DNA of 20,608 bases, from positions 1 to 20,608 of the forward strand of contig CALCVT010000028.1 in the NCBI GenBank assembly GCA_937906495.1, given 5' to 3'. A program made the translations under genes and the position numbers. Shown here in pieces: positions 13,011 to 20,531 of this stretch. Within the stretch, counting starts at the first letter, position 1. Every line of letters starts with the position of its first letter. The notes beneath the pieces were generated by a model that worked only from the letters and a program-made list of their open reading frames with translations, ran no database searches and was not told the origin of the DNA. This stretch comes from an uncultured Prevotella sp. (GTDB taxonomy: Bacteria > Bacteroidota > Bacteroidia > Bacteroidales > Bacteroidaceae).

Positions 13011-14027
13011 TTACAGAATGGTTCGTGAGTATGCGGGCTTGTCAATGGGGCAAAACTCGCTGTCAAGATATTTAAAATAGCCTGTGATGGCTATCATTGC
13101 AGCGTTGTCGGTAGTATACGAGAATTGGGGGATATAGATGTTCCATCCTTGTTTTTCGGCTCTTTCCTTAAAGGCGTTGCGCAGCCCGGTATTGGCTGAT
13201 ACGCCTCCGGCCAGTGCTACATGTTTAATGCCTGTTTGCTTGACGGCTAAGTCAAGTTTCTTCATTAAAATGTCTACAATGGTCTTTTCGAGCGATGCGG
13301 CGAGGTCTTCTTTGTGGTGCTCAATAAAGTCGGGGTCTTCCTTTATTTGGTCGCGAAGGAAGTATAGAAAAGATGTCTTCAGTCCCGAAAAACTATAATC
13401 AAGTCCGGCAATGTGAGGCTTACTGAATGTGTAGGCATTCGGATTTCCTTGTCGTGCCAGTCTGTCGATAATAGGTCCTCCCGGATAGCCAAATCCCATT
13501 ACTTTAGAACATTTGTCCATAGCTTCGCCTGCAGCATCGTCAATGGTTTGTCCCAATATCTCGAGTTGGTTGTAAGCGTTGACTTTTACAATTTGTGAAT
13601 TGCCTCCGCTTACGAGCAAGCAGAGAAAGGGATAGGGGGGTAGGGGGTGTTCGTTTTCGCGCGTTTGCAGAAAATGGGCCAGTATGTGGCCTTGCAGGTG
13701 GTTGGCTTCGATGAGAGGTACGCCTAGTGCCGTGGCCAGGCCTTTGGCAAATGAAACGCCTACCAGGAGTGAACCCATCAGTCCGGGGCCCAATGTTACG
13801 GCCACAGCCGAGAGTTCATCCTTGGTTACACCTGCTTGTTTGAGGGCTTGGTCAACTACGGGTACAATGTTTTGTTGATGGGCACGTGAGGCTAGTTCGG
13901 GTACTACACCGCCATAAGCTTCGTGCACAGCCTGTCCGGCTGTTACGTTGCTCAGCAGGAGCCCGTCGCGCAGCACGGCTGCTGAGGTGTCGTCGCAACT
14001 CGATTCAATGGCAAGTATCGTTGTCAT
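13011..14027 (-). CDS. tsaD: tRNA threonylcarbamoyladenosine synthesis protein TsaD
   Basis: 338-residue ASKHA-fold metalloprotein of the Kae1/TsaD family. It transfers the threonylcarbamoyl group to A37 of ANN-decoding tRNAs together with TsaB and TsaE, which are not in this window. The start MTTILAIESSCDDTS at 14027 is the family N-terminus; an upstream ATG at 14093 would overlap the map stop and is rejected. Metal-binding His110 and His114 (ANHLQGH), the LVSGGNS nucleotide loop and the C-terminal YTTDNAAMIA segment are intact. It lies 11 bases after map and 27 before cinA/pncC, so translation and transcription of the three are closely linked. Nothing is truncated. Confidence 0.98.
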   Translation of the reverse strand: MTTILAIESSCDDTSAAVLRDGLLLSNVTAGQAVHEAYGGVVPELASRAHQQNIVPVVDQALKQAGVTKDELSAVAVTLGPGLMGSLLVGVSFAKGLATALGVPLIEANHLQGHILAHFLQTRENEHPLPPYPFLCLLVSGGNSQIVKVNAYNQLEILGQTIDDAAGEAMDKCSKVMGFGYPGGPIIDRLARQGNPNAYTFSKPHIAGLDYSFSGLKTSFLYFLRDQIKEDPDFIEHHKEDLAASLEKTIVDILMKKLDLAVKQTGIKHVALAGGVSANTGLRNAFKERAEKQGWNIYIPQFSYTTDNAAMIAITGYFKYLDSEFCPIDKPAYSRTIL

Positions 14028-14038
14028 GTTTCGTAGGT

Positions 14039-14899
14039 TTAATGTGTCAGAATATCCAGCCCGTTTTCGGTCATTACAAAGGTGTGTTCCCATTGTGCAG
14101 AGGGCAATTCATCTTCGGTTACAACGGTCCATCCGTCTTCTTCGTCAATAAACACATCTTTTACACCCATATTAATCATGGGTTCGATGGTAAAGACCAT
14201 GCCGGGTACCAGAAGCATACCTTTGTGGCGTGTGTTGTAATGGTTTACCTCGGGGTCTTCGTGAAATTCGAGTCCTACTCCGTGTCCGCAAAGGTCTCGT
14301 ACCACGCTGAATCCGTTTTTCTTGGCGTGCTTCTCTATTGCTCGGCCAATGTCTCCGACAAAGCCCCAGGGCTTGGCGGCTTCGGCTCCAATGGTCAGGC
14401 ATTCCTTGGTAACGCGCACAAGTTTTTCTTTTTCGGGTGTTGTCTGACCGATAATAAACATGCGCGAGGCATCGCTGTAGTAGCCGTCGAGAATGGTGCT
14501 TACGTCTACATTAATAATGTCACCCTCTTCGAGAATTTCAAATTCTGAGGGAATGCCATGGCAAACCACTTCGTTGATGCTGGTGCAAACACTCTTAGGA
14601 AAGCCTTCATAGTTAAGTGGTGCAGGGATGGCTCCGTGGTCGGTTGTATATTCGTACACCAGTTTGTCAATGTCGTTTGTGCTCATGCCAGCACGTATTT
14701 CGCGCTCAACAAGGTCGAGTACACCCGTATTGATAGCACCTGAGCGGCGGATGCCTTCTATTTGTTCGGGGCTTTTTATGAGGTTGCGTGTGGGCACCAG
14801 TTCTCCCCGGTTTTGGAAACTCAGAATGCGTTTGTCAAAATCGGTTGGCTCTTGTCCGTGAGGTACGTGCCAGTTTCTGGTTATTCTTTTAAAGATCAT
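14039..14899 (-). CDS. map: Type I methionine aminopeptidase with N-terminal extension
   Basis: 286 residues. Removes the initiator methionine from new proteins. All five metal ligands are present: Asp132, Asp143, His206, Glu239 and Glu271; the substrate-contacting His114 (VCHGIPS) is also present. About 35 residues (MIFKRITRNWHVPHGQE...) precede the catalytic core, which begins near LIKSPEQIEGIR; this is longer than the compact E. coli enzyme. They contain no zinc-finger cysteines. The ATG at 14899 is chosen over one at 14935, because the latter lies inside the promoter -7 box. First gene of map-tsaD-cinA. Bacteroidales often carry another map copy in the main ribosomal-protein operon; whether this genome does cannot be seen. 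Confidence 0.96.
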   Translation of the reverse strand: MIFKRITRNWHVPHGQEPTDFDKRILSFQNRGELVPTRNLIKSPEQIEGIRRSGAINTGVLDLVEREIRAGMSTNDIDKLVYEYTTDHGAIPAPLNYEGFPKSVCTSINEVVCHGIPSEFEILEEGDIINVDVSTILDGYYSDASRMFIIGQTTPEKEKLVRVTKECLTIGAEAAKPWGFVGDIGRAIEKHAKKNGFSVVRDLCGHGVGLEFHEDPEVNHYNTRHKGMLLVPGMVFTIEPMINMGVKDVFIDEEDGWTVVTEDELPSAQWEHTFVMTENGLDILTH

Positions 14900-14932
14900 G
14901 ATATCGCTGATGGCCTTATAGCCAATTCGCTG

Positions 14933-14962
14933 CAAAGTTAGTGTATGCTAGGCGAAGAGCAA
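14933..14962 (-). promoter_or_regulatory. Promoter of map-tsaD-cinA
   Basis: TTG (14962-14960) and TAACTTTG (14940-14933) on the minus strand, separated by exactly 19 bases, a complete match to the Bacteroidetes consensus. The leader to the ATG at 14899 is about 30 bases. Confidence 0.85.
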
Positions 14963-15180
14963 AACGAATGACCAAAAGATTTTATCTTGTGTCCGATTGT
15001 ACGTTTGCTCCTTATTATATATAGGGCGGTCTCAGCCTCATATTTTTTATTGCATAGTTACGCGTGTGTTTACTCCTTATTGTAAGCATGCTGGATTTTG
15101 GTTAACAACCCCGTTTGGTTATTATAGGCATGTGCTTAGGTGGCCTTGGTTGGAAGCAGGCAATCAGAGTAAAGCGAATG
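14963..15180. other. Divergent intergenic region
   Basis: The non-coding stretch between map and the DUF4199 gene is 410 bases in all, including both promoters. This middle part has no gene. It contains a 14-base direct repeat GTTTrCTCCTTATT (one difference) near 15003 and 15067, and two TTTGGTTA copies near 15106 and 15125. Their meaning is unknown; they could be regulator sites for either promoter. Confidence 0.5.
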
Positions 15181-15211
15181 TTGTGTTTTAATAAATAAAT
15201 TGCTACCTTTG
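15181..15211 (+). promoter_or_regulatory. Promoter of the DUF4199-to-Crp operon
   Basis: TTG (15181-15183), 20 bases, then TACCTTTG (15204-15211) match the Bacteroidetes promoter. The leader to 15310 is about 90 bases; TGCGGCC (15210-15216) and GGCCGCA (15254-15260) could pair near its 5' end. Confidence 0.75.
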
Positions 15212-15309
15212 CGGCCGTCGCGAGGGCTTTTACAAGTTCCTTTTGTTTGGATGGCCGCACGAACTGAAGATACAGCAGTAGGTGCAGTGGGCCTTTAACT
15301 GATGAATTT

Positions 15310-15867
15310 ATGGAAACTGATTTTAAATTTCTGAATAATAACGCTATGCACGATGGGGTGGCGTTAGGATTGTATGGCATTTTTTGTATGGCTGCCTTTG
15401 CCGGCTCGTTCACTTATCCGTTATTTTCGCTTTTATTCGTACTGCTGCTTTTAGGAGTGCCAGTAATCAATGCTTTGCTTACTTTTAGGTATCGTCGTAG
15501 GGCTGTAGCTCCTACACAGCCCTTTGGCTTTTTCAATGGTTTCTTCCATTCGCTTTTGTTAGGCATATATTCGTCTATATGGGTAGCATTAGCTGTTTTT
15601 GTGTACTTGCAGTTTATCGATCACGGTGCCTTGTTCGATGCATTTGAGAAAGCAGTGAAGGCAACGTATGGCGATGCAGGGTTGCAAATGGTGTTGGCGC
15701 AGACCAATACCCCTGGTATTGAATCGGTGCAGGACTTGTTTGAGCGCATGCGCACCGAGCCACCAGCCAACTATGCCTTTTCGATGATAGATATGTCGTT
15801 GTTCTTTTCGCCGCTAATGGCTTTGATTATCGGACTCGTATGCCGTCGTAGCGGCTTCAGTAACTAA
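15310..15867 (+). CDS. DUF4199 family membrane protein
   Basis: 185-residue integral inner-membrane protein with four predicted helices (about 15-34, 37-59, 78-102 and 157-178). An extramembrane stretch of about 50 residues lies between helices three and four (104-155). This layout and the FNGFFHSLLLGIYSS segment after helix two fit the Bacteroidetes family DUF4199, whose function is not established. It is the first gene of the plus-strand operon and sits 13 bases before a DPM1-like glycosyltransferase, an arrangement I recall from other Bacteroidales; a supporting role in lipid-linked sugar export or membrane organisation is only inference. An overlapping ATG at 15302 gives a very short frame and is not used. 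Confidence 0.85.
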   Translation: METDFKFLNNNAMHDGVALGLYGIFCMAAFAGSFTYPLFSLLFVLLLLGVPVINALLTFRYRRRAVAPTQPFGFFNGFFHSLLLGIYSSIWVALAVFVYLQFIDHGALFDAFEKAVKATYGDAGLQMVLAQTNTPGIESVQDLFERMRTEPPANYAFSMIDMSLFFSPLMALIIGLVCRRSGFSN

Positions 15868-15880
15868 TAACTAACAGACA

Positions 15881-16846
15881 ATGGAATACAAATACGATAT
15901 TTCGGTTGTCGTGCCTCTTTATAACGAGGACGAGAGCCTGCCCGAACTTTATGCCTGGATGAAGCGCGTGATGAAAACTCATGGCTTTACCTACGAAATA
16001 ATCTTTGTAAATGACGGAAGCACCGACCGTTCGTGGGAGGTAATAGAAGAACTGGCTGCGTCCGATTCTGCCGTGCATGGCATCAAGTTCCGCCGAAATT
16101 ATGGCAAATCGCCGGCACTCTTTTGCGGTTTTCGCGCTGCTGCAGGTCGTGTAGTCATAACTATGGATGCCGACTTGCAGGATTCGCCCGACGAAATTCC
16201 TGAACTCTACCGCATGATTACAGAGGATGGATACGACCTGGTATCGGGTTATAAACAGAAACGCTACGACCCTCTGTCAAAAACGATCCCCACAAAACTC
16301 TTTAATGCTACTGCGCGCAAGGTGAGTGGTATTCATAATTTGCACGACTTTAATTGCGGACTGAAGGCTTACCGTAATGAAGTGGTCAAGAACATCGAAG
16401 TATATGGTGAGATGCATCGCTATATTCCCTATCTGGCCAAAAATGCAGGTTTTGGTCGTATCGGCGAGAAGGTAGTACACCATCAGGCTCGCAAATTCGG
16501 TAAAACTAAATTCGGTGGTTTGAATCGATTTGTCAATGGCTACCTCGACCTGCTTTCGTTATGGTTCCTCAATAGTTTTGGGCTCAAACCCATGCATGTG
16601 TTTGGATTTCTGGGTTCCGTCATGTTCTTTCTAGGCTTTGTTGCATGCATTGTAGTAGGAGCAGTTAAACTTGTGCATCTTTACTCCTACGAGCCTGCTC
16701 CACTGGTTACCGATACTCCCTATTTTTATATAGCCTTAACAATGATGATATTGGGAACTCAACTGTTTGTAGCCGGATTCTTGGGCGAACTCATCAGTCG
16801 CAATGCAGCCGGACGCAATGACTATCAAATTGAACGCGAAATTTAA
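15881..16846 (+). CDS. Family 2 glycosyltransferase, polyprenyl-phosphate type (DPM1/ArnC-like)
   Basis: 321 residues. The catalytic GT-A domain (about 6-230) starts with SVVVPLYNEDESLPEL and contains VNDGSTD (43-49), the metal-binding MDADLQD (95-101), and the DFNCGLKAYR acceptor-site segment (156-165). The basic motif HQARKFGKTKFG follows (201-212). Two C-terminal membrane helices (about 238-264 and 280-304) anchor it in the inner membrane. Relatives transfer a sugar from a nucleotide donor to undecaprenyl phosphate, giving a lipid carrier for later glycosylation of surface polymers or proteins; the sugar cannot be predicted. The gene is cotranscribed with DUF4199 upstream and the lipoprotein 32 bases downstream. 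No glycan-synthesis cluster surrounds it, so it is likely a housekeeping enzyme. Confidence 0.93.
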   Translation: MEYKYDISVVVPLYNEDESLPELYAWMKRVMKTHGFTYEIIFVNDGSTDRSWEVIEELAASDSAVHGIKFRRNYGKSPALFCGFRAAAGRVVITMDADLQDSPDEIPELYRMITEDGYDLVSGYKQKRYDPLSKTIPTKLFNATARKVSGIHNLHDFNCGLKAYRNEVVKNIEVYGEMHRYIPYLAKNAGFGRIGEKVVHHQARKFGKTKFGGLNRFVNGYLDLLSLWFLNSFGLKPMHVFGFLGSVMFFLGFVACIVVGAVKLVHLYSYEPAPLVTDTPYFYIALTMMILGTQLFVAGFLGELISRNAAGRNDYQIEREI

Positions 16847-16878
16847 GCCCAGCCAGTCACTAATCTAAATTGCAATCG

Positions 16879-17394
16879 ATGAAGTTCAATCCCTCAGCCC
16901 TGCTGTTCCCCCTGCTTTTGGGGAGTGCAGTGGGTTGCTCCAATATTGATTGTCCGCTCGACAATGTGGTGGCCATGCAGTGCAACCTCTATGCAAGCGA
17001 AACACGTACGCCCCTCCAGCTAGACAACGCTTCGCTTACCATTACACCCGCAGGGCGTGATACTGTATTGCTCAATCAGGCAAGCGGCATCCGTTCTTTT
17101 CTGTTACCGCTCAAGCAATCGGGCACGCAGGATACGTTGCTGCTTCATCTGACTAATAAAGAGGGACAGTCAGCAACCGATACCCTATTTGTAACACATA
17201 CTCCGCAGCCGCATTTCGAGTCGGTCGATTGTCCTGTGGTAGTATTTCATGCGCTGGCAGCCGTACGTGCAACTTCGCATCCGCTCTCTATGCTGCCATT
17301 AACCGTAGACAGCGTATCTTTAGTTCGTTCTATAGTAAACTATGATGACATTGAAAACGTTCGTATCTTCCTTCGTGCTACTTCTGATAAGTAG
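16879..17394 (+). CDS. DUF6452-like lipoprotein
   Basis: 171 residues starting MKFNPSALLFPLLLGSAVGC, a lipoprotein signal peptide with Cys20 as the lipidated residue, followed by SNIDCPLDN. A TTG nine bases upstream is in frame but adds nothing recognisable. The mature part looks beta-rich with a second half of short strands. Together with the next gene it resembles the paired Bacteroidetes families DUF6452 and DUF6048, which I know only as uncharacterised neighbours. The last 53 bases overlap the start of that gene in another frame, so the two are probably translationally coupled. There is no acidic surface-export signal directly after the cysteine, so the protein may face the periplasm. Confidence 0.78.
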   Translation: MKFNPSALLFPLLLGSAVGCSNIDCPLDNVVAMQCNLYASETRTPLQLDNASLTITPAGRDTVLLNQASGIRSFLLPLKQSGTQDTLLLHLTNKEGQSATDTLFVTHTPQPHFESVDCPVVVFHALAAVRATSHPLSMLPLTVDSVSLVRSIVNYDDIENVRIFLRATSDK

Positions 17395-18109
17395 TTTTAG
17401 CATGCAAAGCCCTGCACAGGTTGTTGCTGAAGGCAATGTGCGTGTGGCGGAGCAGCCAAAGGCAGAGCGCGAGCGTGTGCAAGGTGTGCAATATGCATCG
17501 CCAGAGGAGGCCGCTGCCGCATTGGCTGCCCAGCAAGACTTGCCCCTATTTGCCGGATTTAGTGTGTCGGCCGATGCTGCAGGTGCAGTGATGGCTGCAT
17601 TTACTCCTTATGGACAATACGAAGCTGCTGCGCGTTTCAACCTCTATGGCCGTTATTTTCCAATATTCGAATTGGGCATGGGGGTTAGCAATCACACGAA
17701 CGAAACTACCCAGGTGCACTATAAAGTGCATGCTCCTTACTATCGCGTGGGGCTTGACTATAATGTCATGAAGAACCGCAAAAGTGGAAATCGCATTTTT
17801 GTTGGTTTACGTTATGCTTTTTCGACTTTTAAATACAATCTTGACGGTCCGGCTGTCGGCGATCCTATATATGGAACCTCGCAGCCCTTTAGCTATCATG
17901 GTTTGCGTGGCACCAATCATTGGGCCGAAGCCGTGTTCGGGCTTGAGGCAAAGGTTTGGGGCATACTCCATTTAGGATGGAGTTTCCGTTACCGCATGCG
18001 CATCCATAACCGTCAGTCGGCTGTAGGTAGCCCTTGGTATGTGCCCGGTTATGGCAAGAACGATACCCATGCATTAGGTGGAACCTTTAATGTAATATTT
18101 GATATCTAG
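17342..18109 (+). CDS. DUF6048-like outer-membrane beta-barrel candidate
   Basis: 255 residues. A signal peptide (about 1-26, ending SPAQ-VV) is followed by a polar, Ala/Glu-rich stretch (27-65). From about residue 70 to the end alternate hydrophobic and polar residues, with many Gly, Tyr and Phe, as in beta strands of outer-membrane barrels (e.g. YYRVGLDYNVM, NRIFVGLRYAFS, LGWSFRYRMRI); it ends GGTFNVIFDI with a terminal hydrophobic residue, usual for barrels. An ATG at 17345 directly follows the first one; either may be used. The gene begins inside the end of the lipoprotein gene, suggesting that lipoprotein and barrel are made together and may form a complex. The function is unknown. Confidence 0.78.
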   Translation: MMTLKTFVSSFVLLLISSFSMQSPAQVVAEGNVRVAEQPKAERERVQGVQYASPEEAAAALAAQQDLPLFAGFSVSADAAGAVMAAFTPYGQYEAAARFNLYGRYFPIFELGMGVSNHTNETTQVHYKVHAPYYRVGLDYNVMKNRKSGNRIFVGLRYAFSTFKYNLDGPAVGDPIYGTSQPFSYHGLRGTNHWAEAVFGLEAKVWGILHLGWSFRYRMRIHNRQSAVGSPWYVPGYGKNDTHALGGTFNVIFDI

Positions 18110-18202
18110 CCTGATAACAGGCAGCCTCATTGCTGGCCGTAATGCCAAGGCTGTCCGAAGTCTTTATCACAAATTGTAAATACTCTTAGCAACTTAAGCC
18201 TT

Positions 18203-19306
18203 ATGATTTTAAAAAAAATCCATCCAGAGCGGGCAATCCGTTCGGCAGCCCGTCAGAGTAGGCGGCGTGCCATGCAGGCAGCAGCTCGTATGAGTTGCAG
18301 ACGCGGAATTTTGGGCTTTTTGTTCTTGGTGGCTTTAATTGCAGCCACCGTTTGGATTGTATGCTATCGCGGTACGGCCACCTTGCGCACAGCTCAAGGC
18401 CCTATCTTTGGTACTTATTATACGGTAAAGTACGAGTCGGCTCAGCCACTCGATAGTGCTATACTCTCCGAACTCAGGCAGGTTGATGCCAGTTTGTCGG
18501 TATTTAACCAACTCAGTACCTTGTCTAAAATCAACACAGGTGCTTCAACACGTACCGACGCCATGCTTTACGAGGTTGTAGACAAGGCGCAAGCCATTAG
18601 CCGTGTAACAAATGGTGCTTTCGACATTACGGTCATGCCCTTGGTCAATGCATGGGGCTTTGGCTTTAAGAAAGGAAATTTTCCTACCGAAGCACAAATC
18701 GACTCGATACGACAGTTGATAGGCTATGAGCGCATACGGCTTACTGCCGACAGTTTGCTTTTAAAGAACGATCCGCGTGTAATGGTAGACTGCGGAGCAA
18801 TAGCCAAAGGTTATGGTGTGGATCGTGTAGCACGCGTATTACGCGAGCATGGTGTGCGCAACTTCATGGTCGAAATTGGAGGAGAGGTTATTACTAAGGG
18901 GCGTAATCCTAACGGAAATCCCTGGCAAATAGCAGTTAGTCGTCCGACAGCTAACGCAGACAGTACTGCACAAAATCAGTTTCAAACGGTGTTAAGTCTT
19001 GAAAATGCTGCTTTGGCTACCAGTGGAAACTACCGTAACTTCTATGTGCACGAAGGACGGAAATATGCGCATACTATCGATCCGAGAACCGGTCGTCCTG
19101 TGCAGCACTCGCTGCTTTCAGCCACAGTTATAGCGCCCGATTGTGCTACTGCTGATGCTTATGCAACAGCTTTTATGGTGATGGGACTTGACGAGGCCTG
19201 CAAGGTGCTCGATGCGCAAAAGCAACTGAAAGCTTATCTTATATATACCGATGAGCAAGGAAACCTACTTACTAAAGAGGTGCGTATGCCTAAAGCAGGC
19301 AAATAG
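18203..19306 (+). CDS. ApbE family FAD:protein FMN transferase
   Basis: 367 residues. ApbE enzymes use FAD to attach FMN to a threonine or serine of periplasmic target proteins such as Rnf and Nqr subunits. A start at 18203 gives a 35-residue Arg/Ala-rich cytoplasmic extension (ten Arg), one membrane anchor (about 36-54) and a periplasmic catalytic domain (60-365). Seen are GTYYTVKY (70-77), the flavin-site region NGAFDITVMPLVNAWGFG (137-154), DCGAIAKGYGVDR (196-208), IGGE (225-228), the substrate-loop segment AHTIDPRTGRPV (289-300), and the Mg-binding ADAYATA (317-323) with Asp318 and Thr322. A later start at Met30 would remove the extension. The usual lipoprotein cysteine is absent, so anchoring is by the uncleaved helix. 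It shares the operon with the Crp/Fnr gene 35 bases downstream. Confidence 0.93.
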   Translation: MILKKIHPERAIRSAARQSRRRAMQAAARMSCRRGILGFLFLVALIAATVWIVCYRGTATLRTAQGPIFGTYYTVKYESAQPLDSAILSELRQVDASLSVFNQLSTLSKINTGASTRTDAMLYEVVDKAQAISRVTNGAFDITVMPLVNAWGFGFKKGNFPTEAQIDSIRQLIGYERIRLTADSLLLKNDPRVMVDCGAIAKGYGVDRVARVLREHGVRNFMVEIGGEVITKGRNPNGNPWQIAVSRPTANADSTAQNQFQTVLSLENAALATSGNYRNFYVHEGRKYAHTIDPRTGRPVQHSLLSATVIAPDCATADAYATAFMVMGLDEACKVLDAQKQLKAYLIYTDEQGNLLTKEVRMPKAGK

Positions 19307-19341
19307 CTTGTAGTTTTTCAAACCTCAACACGTGTGATTGT

Positions 19342-20004
19342 ATGGACCATGCTTTTTCCAACCGCTTGCTGTTGCTGCCGTTGTTTCAGGGTTTCAGTCG
19401 TTTAGACTTTCTTGATATTGTCGAAAAAATTCCTTTTGACTTTCGTAACTTTGACTCTGGCGAAACCTTGGTATGTCAGTCGGCCGAGAGCCATTCGCTA
19501 TGTATGATTTTAGGTGGAGAGGTCGAGACTATAGTCGATAGTCCCGACCACACCTATCGTTTTGTTGAGCACATAGCAGCTCCCTGGATTGTACAGCCAG
19601 AGTGCTTGTTCGGTTTGCACAACCGTTACTCTCATACAGTGAAGGCCTTGACCGAAACACAAGTAGTAGTGTTAAGCAAACAAAGCGTGTGCCGTTTGCT
19701 CTCGCTCTATCCTGCGTTTCAAATCAACTTTTATAACACACTCAGTACCCTGGCCCAGCACACCGTACGTTTGCTTTGGCAAACACGCCGCACTACGGTC
19801 GAAGAACGCTTTTGCATGTTCATGCAGCGCCGTAGCCTGCGTCCTTTCGGACTCAAGCAGTTGCACATACGTATGGAGGATTTGGCCATGGAGTTGGGTA
19901 CCACGCGTTTGCGTATATCGAAAATGCTGTCGCTCTTGTGCCAGCGCGGATTGTTAACTTATACCCGAGGCGTCATAACTGTGCAGGCGCTCGAAAAACT
20001 TTGA
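19342..20004 (+). CDS. Crp/Fnr family transcription regulator
   Basis: 220 residues. An N-terminal cyclic-nucleotide-binding-type beta roll (about 10-120), the long dimer helix (about 125-150) and a C-terminal helix-turn-helix (about 176-215) with EDLAMELGTTRLRISKMLSLLCQRGLL. The N-terminus lacks the cysteine cluster of oxygen-sensing FNR, and I do not see the cAMP-contact set of E. coli Crp, so the effector is unknown. It is the last gene of the plus-strand operon, 35 bases after apbE. The target may be genes of redox metabolism given that neighbour, or its own operon, but this is inference. A terminator hairpin follows at 20043-20090. Confidence 0.92.
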   Translation: MDHAFSNRLLLLPLFQGFSRLDFLDIVEKIPFDFRNFDSGETLVCQSAESHSLCMILGGEVETIVDSPDHTYRFVEHIAAPWIVQPECLFGLHNRYSHTVKALTETQVVVLSKQSVCRLLSLYPAFQINFYNTLSTLAQHTVRLLWQTRRTTVEERFCMFMQRRSLRPFGLKQLHIRMEDLAMELGTTRLRISKMLSLLCQRGLLTYTRGVITVQALEKL

Positions 20005-20042
20005 GTAACAATTCTTTGCAAAGGCATTTGTTCATTTGTATA

Positions 20043-20090
20043 AGGCTGCCTGTAGCTACGTACCCCCTGGTGCAAGGTTACAGGCAGTTT
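20043..20090 (+). terminator. Terminator after the Crp/Fnr gene
   Basis: CTGCCTGTA (20046-20054) pairs with TACAGGCAG (20079-20087), extended outward and inward by G.U and A-U pairs, and is followed on the plus strand by the U-rich sequence UUUGGUUUAUUG. It starts about 40 bases after the stop codon. Confidence 0.75.
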
Positions 20091-20483
20091 GGTTTATTGC
20101 TTGTTATGGTGGTATGTTGCATAAAGGCAATGCTCAGTATTTTTTGAAACAATATATTTTGTAATTAAGTGTGTAGGACACTTTTTCATTTACAAGTTTT
20201 TTCAAACTTGTAAATGCTGGTGTTTATGTTGTATATTCCAGTTACTTGCTTTTGAAACCAATTTGTTTCTGAACTTTTTATCCGTTTGTTCAATAGCTAT
20301 ATGGATATGGTTTGGTGTTCTTCTCGTTTGAGCTGCAGAACATGTACCTTCGGTTATACTGATAGCATTCCGCAGCAAGGTAGTTGTACAAACAACTAAA
20401 ATGCACCATTTAAAGGGTTGCTATGTCTGGGATGTAAAAATTTAACCATCAGGGTGTTGTATGTTTTACACCCTTTTAAAAAA
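20091..20483. other. Gene-poor stretch with inverted repeats
   Basis: No recognisable gene. It holds several inverted repeats: 20187-20216 (listed separately), TAGTTGT/ACAACTA (20381-20398, 4-base loop) and AGGGTGT/ACACCCT (20451-20474, 10-base loop, followed by UUUU on the plus strand, so a possible plus-strand terminator). On the minus strand a frame is open from the right edge to a stop at 20396-20398, about 70 codons, but the peptide is unlike any protein I know and runs through a strong terminator-like hairpin. Confidence 0.5.
20187..20216. repeat. Perfect 13-bp inverted repeat with a 4-base loop
   Basis: CATTTACAAGTTT (20187-20199) and AAACTTGTAAATG (20204-20216) are exact reverse complements around TTTC. 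Neither strand continues with a U-run, so a terminator is unlikely. It may be an operator for a dimeric regulator or an RNA structure; it lies about 180 bases after the Crp/Fnr stop. Confidence 0.8.
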
Positions 20484-20531
20484 ACACTCACACCCCGCTC
20501 CATGCAGTGAACTGGGGCGGGCTGTGAGTGT
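20484..20531 (-). terminator. Strong terminator for a minus-strand gene beyond the right edge
   Basis: An 18-bp stem (20484-20501 with 20514-20531) with one mismatch and one G.U or A.C position and a 12-base loop; nine pairs at the base (ACACTCACA/TGTGAGTGT) are perfect and the middle is GC-rich. On the minus strand it is followed by a run of seven U. It implies that transcription enters from the right. No CDS end could be assigned in the remaining 77 bases with confidence. Confidence 0.75.

Noticed and set aside
14028..14093. Longer N-terminus for TsaD starting at 14093
   Set aside because: It would overlap the map stop; the family N-terminus begins at 14027.
13886..14548. 220-codon open frame on the plus strand across tsaD and map
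   Set aside because: It lies opposite two genes with complete catalytic motifs; the translated peptide has no domain pattern. Antisense shadow.
15102..15413. 103-codon minus-strand frame in the divergent region
   Set aside because: It runs across the plus-strand promoter and the start of DUF4199, and its sequence has no recognisable feature.
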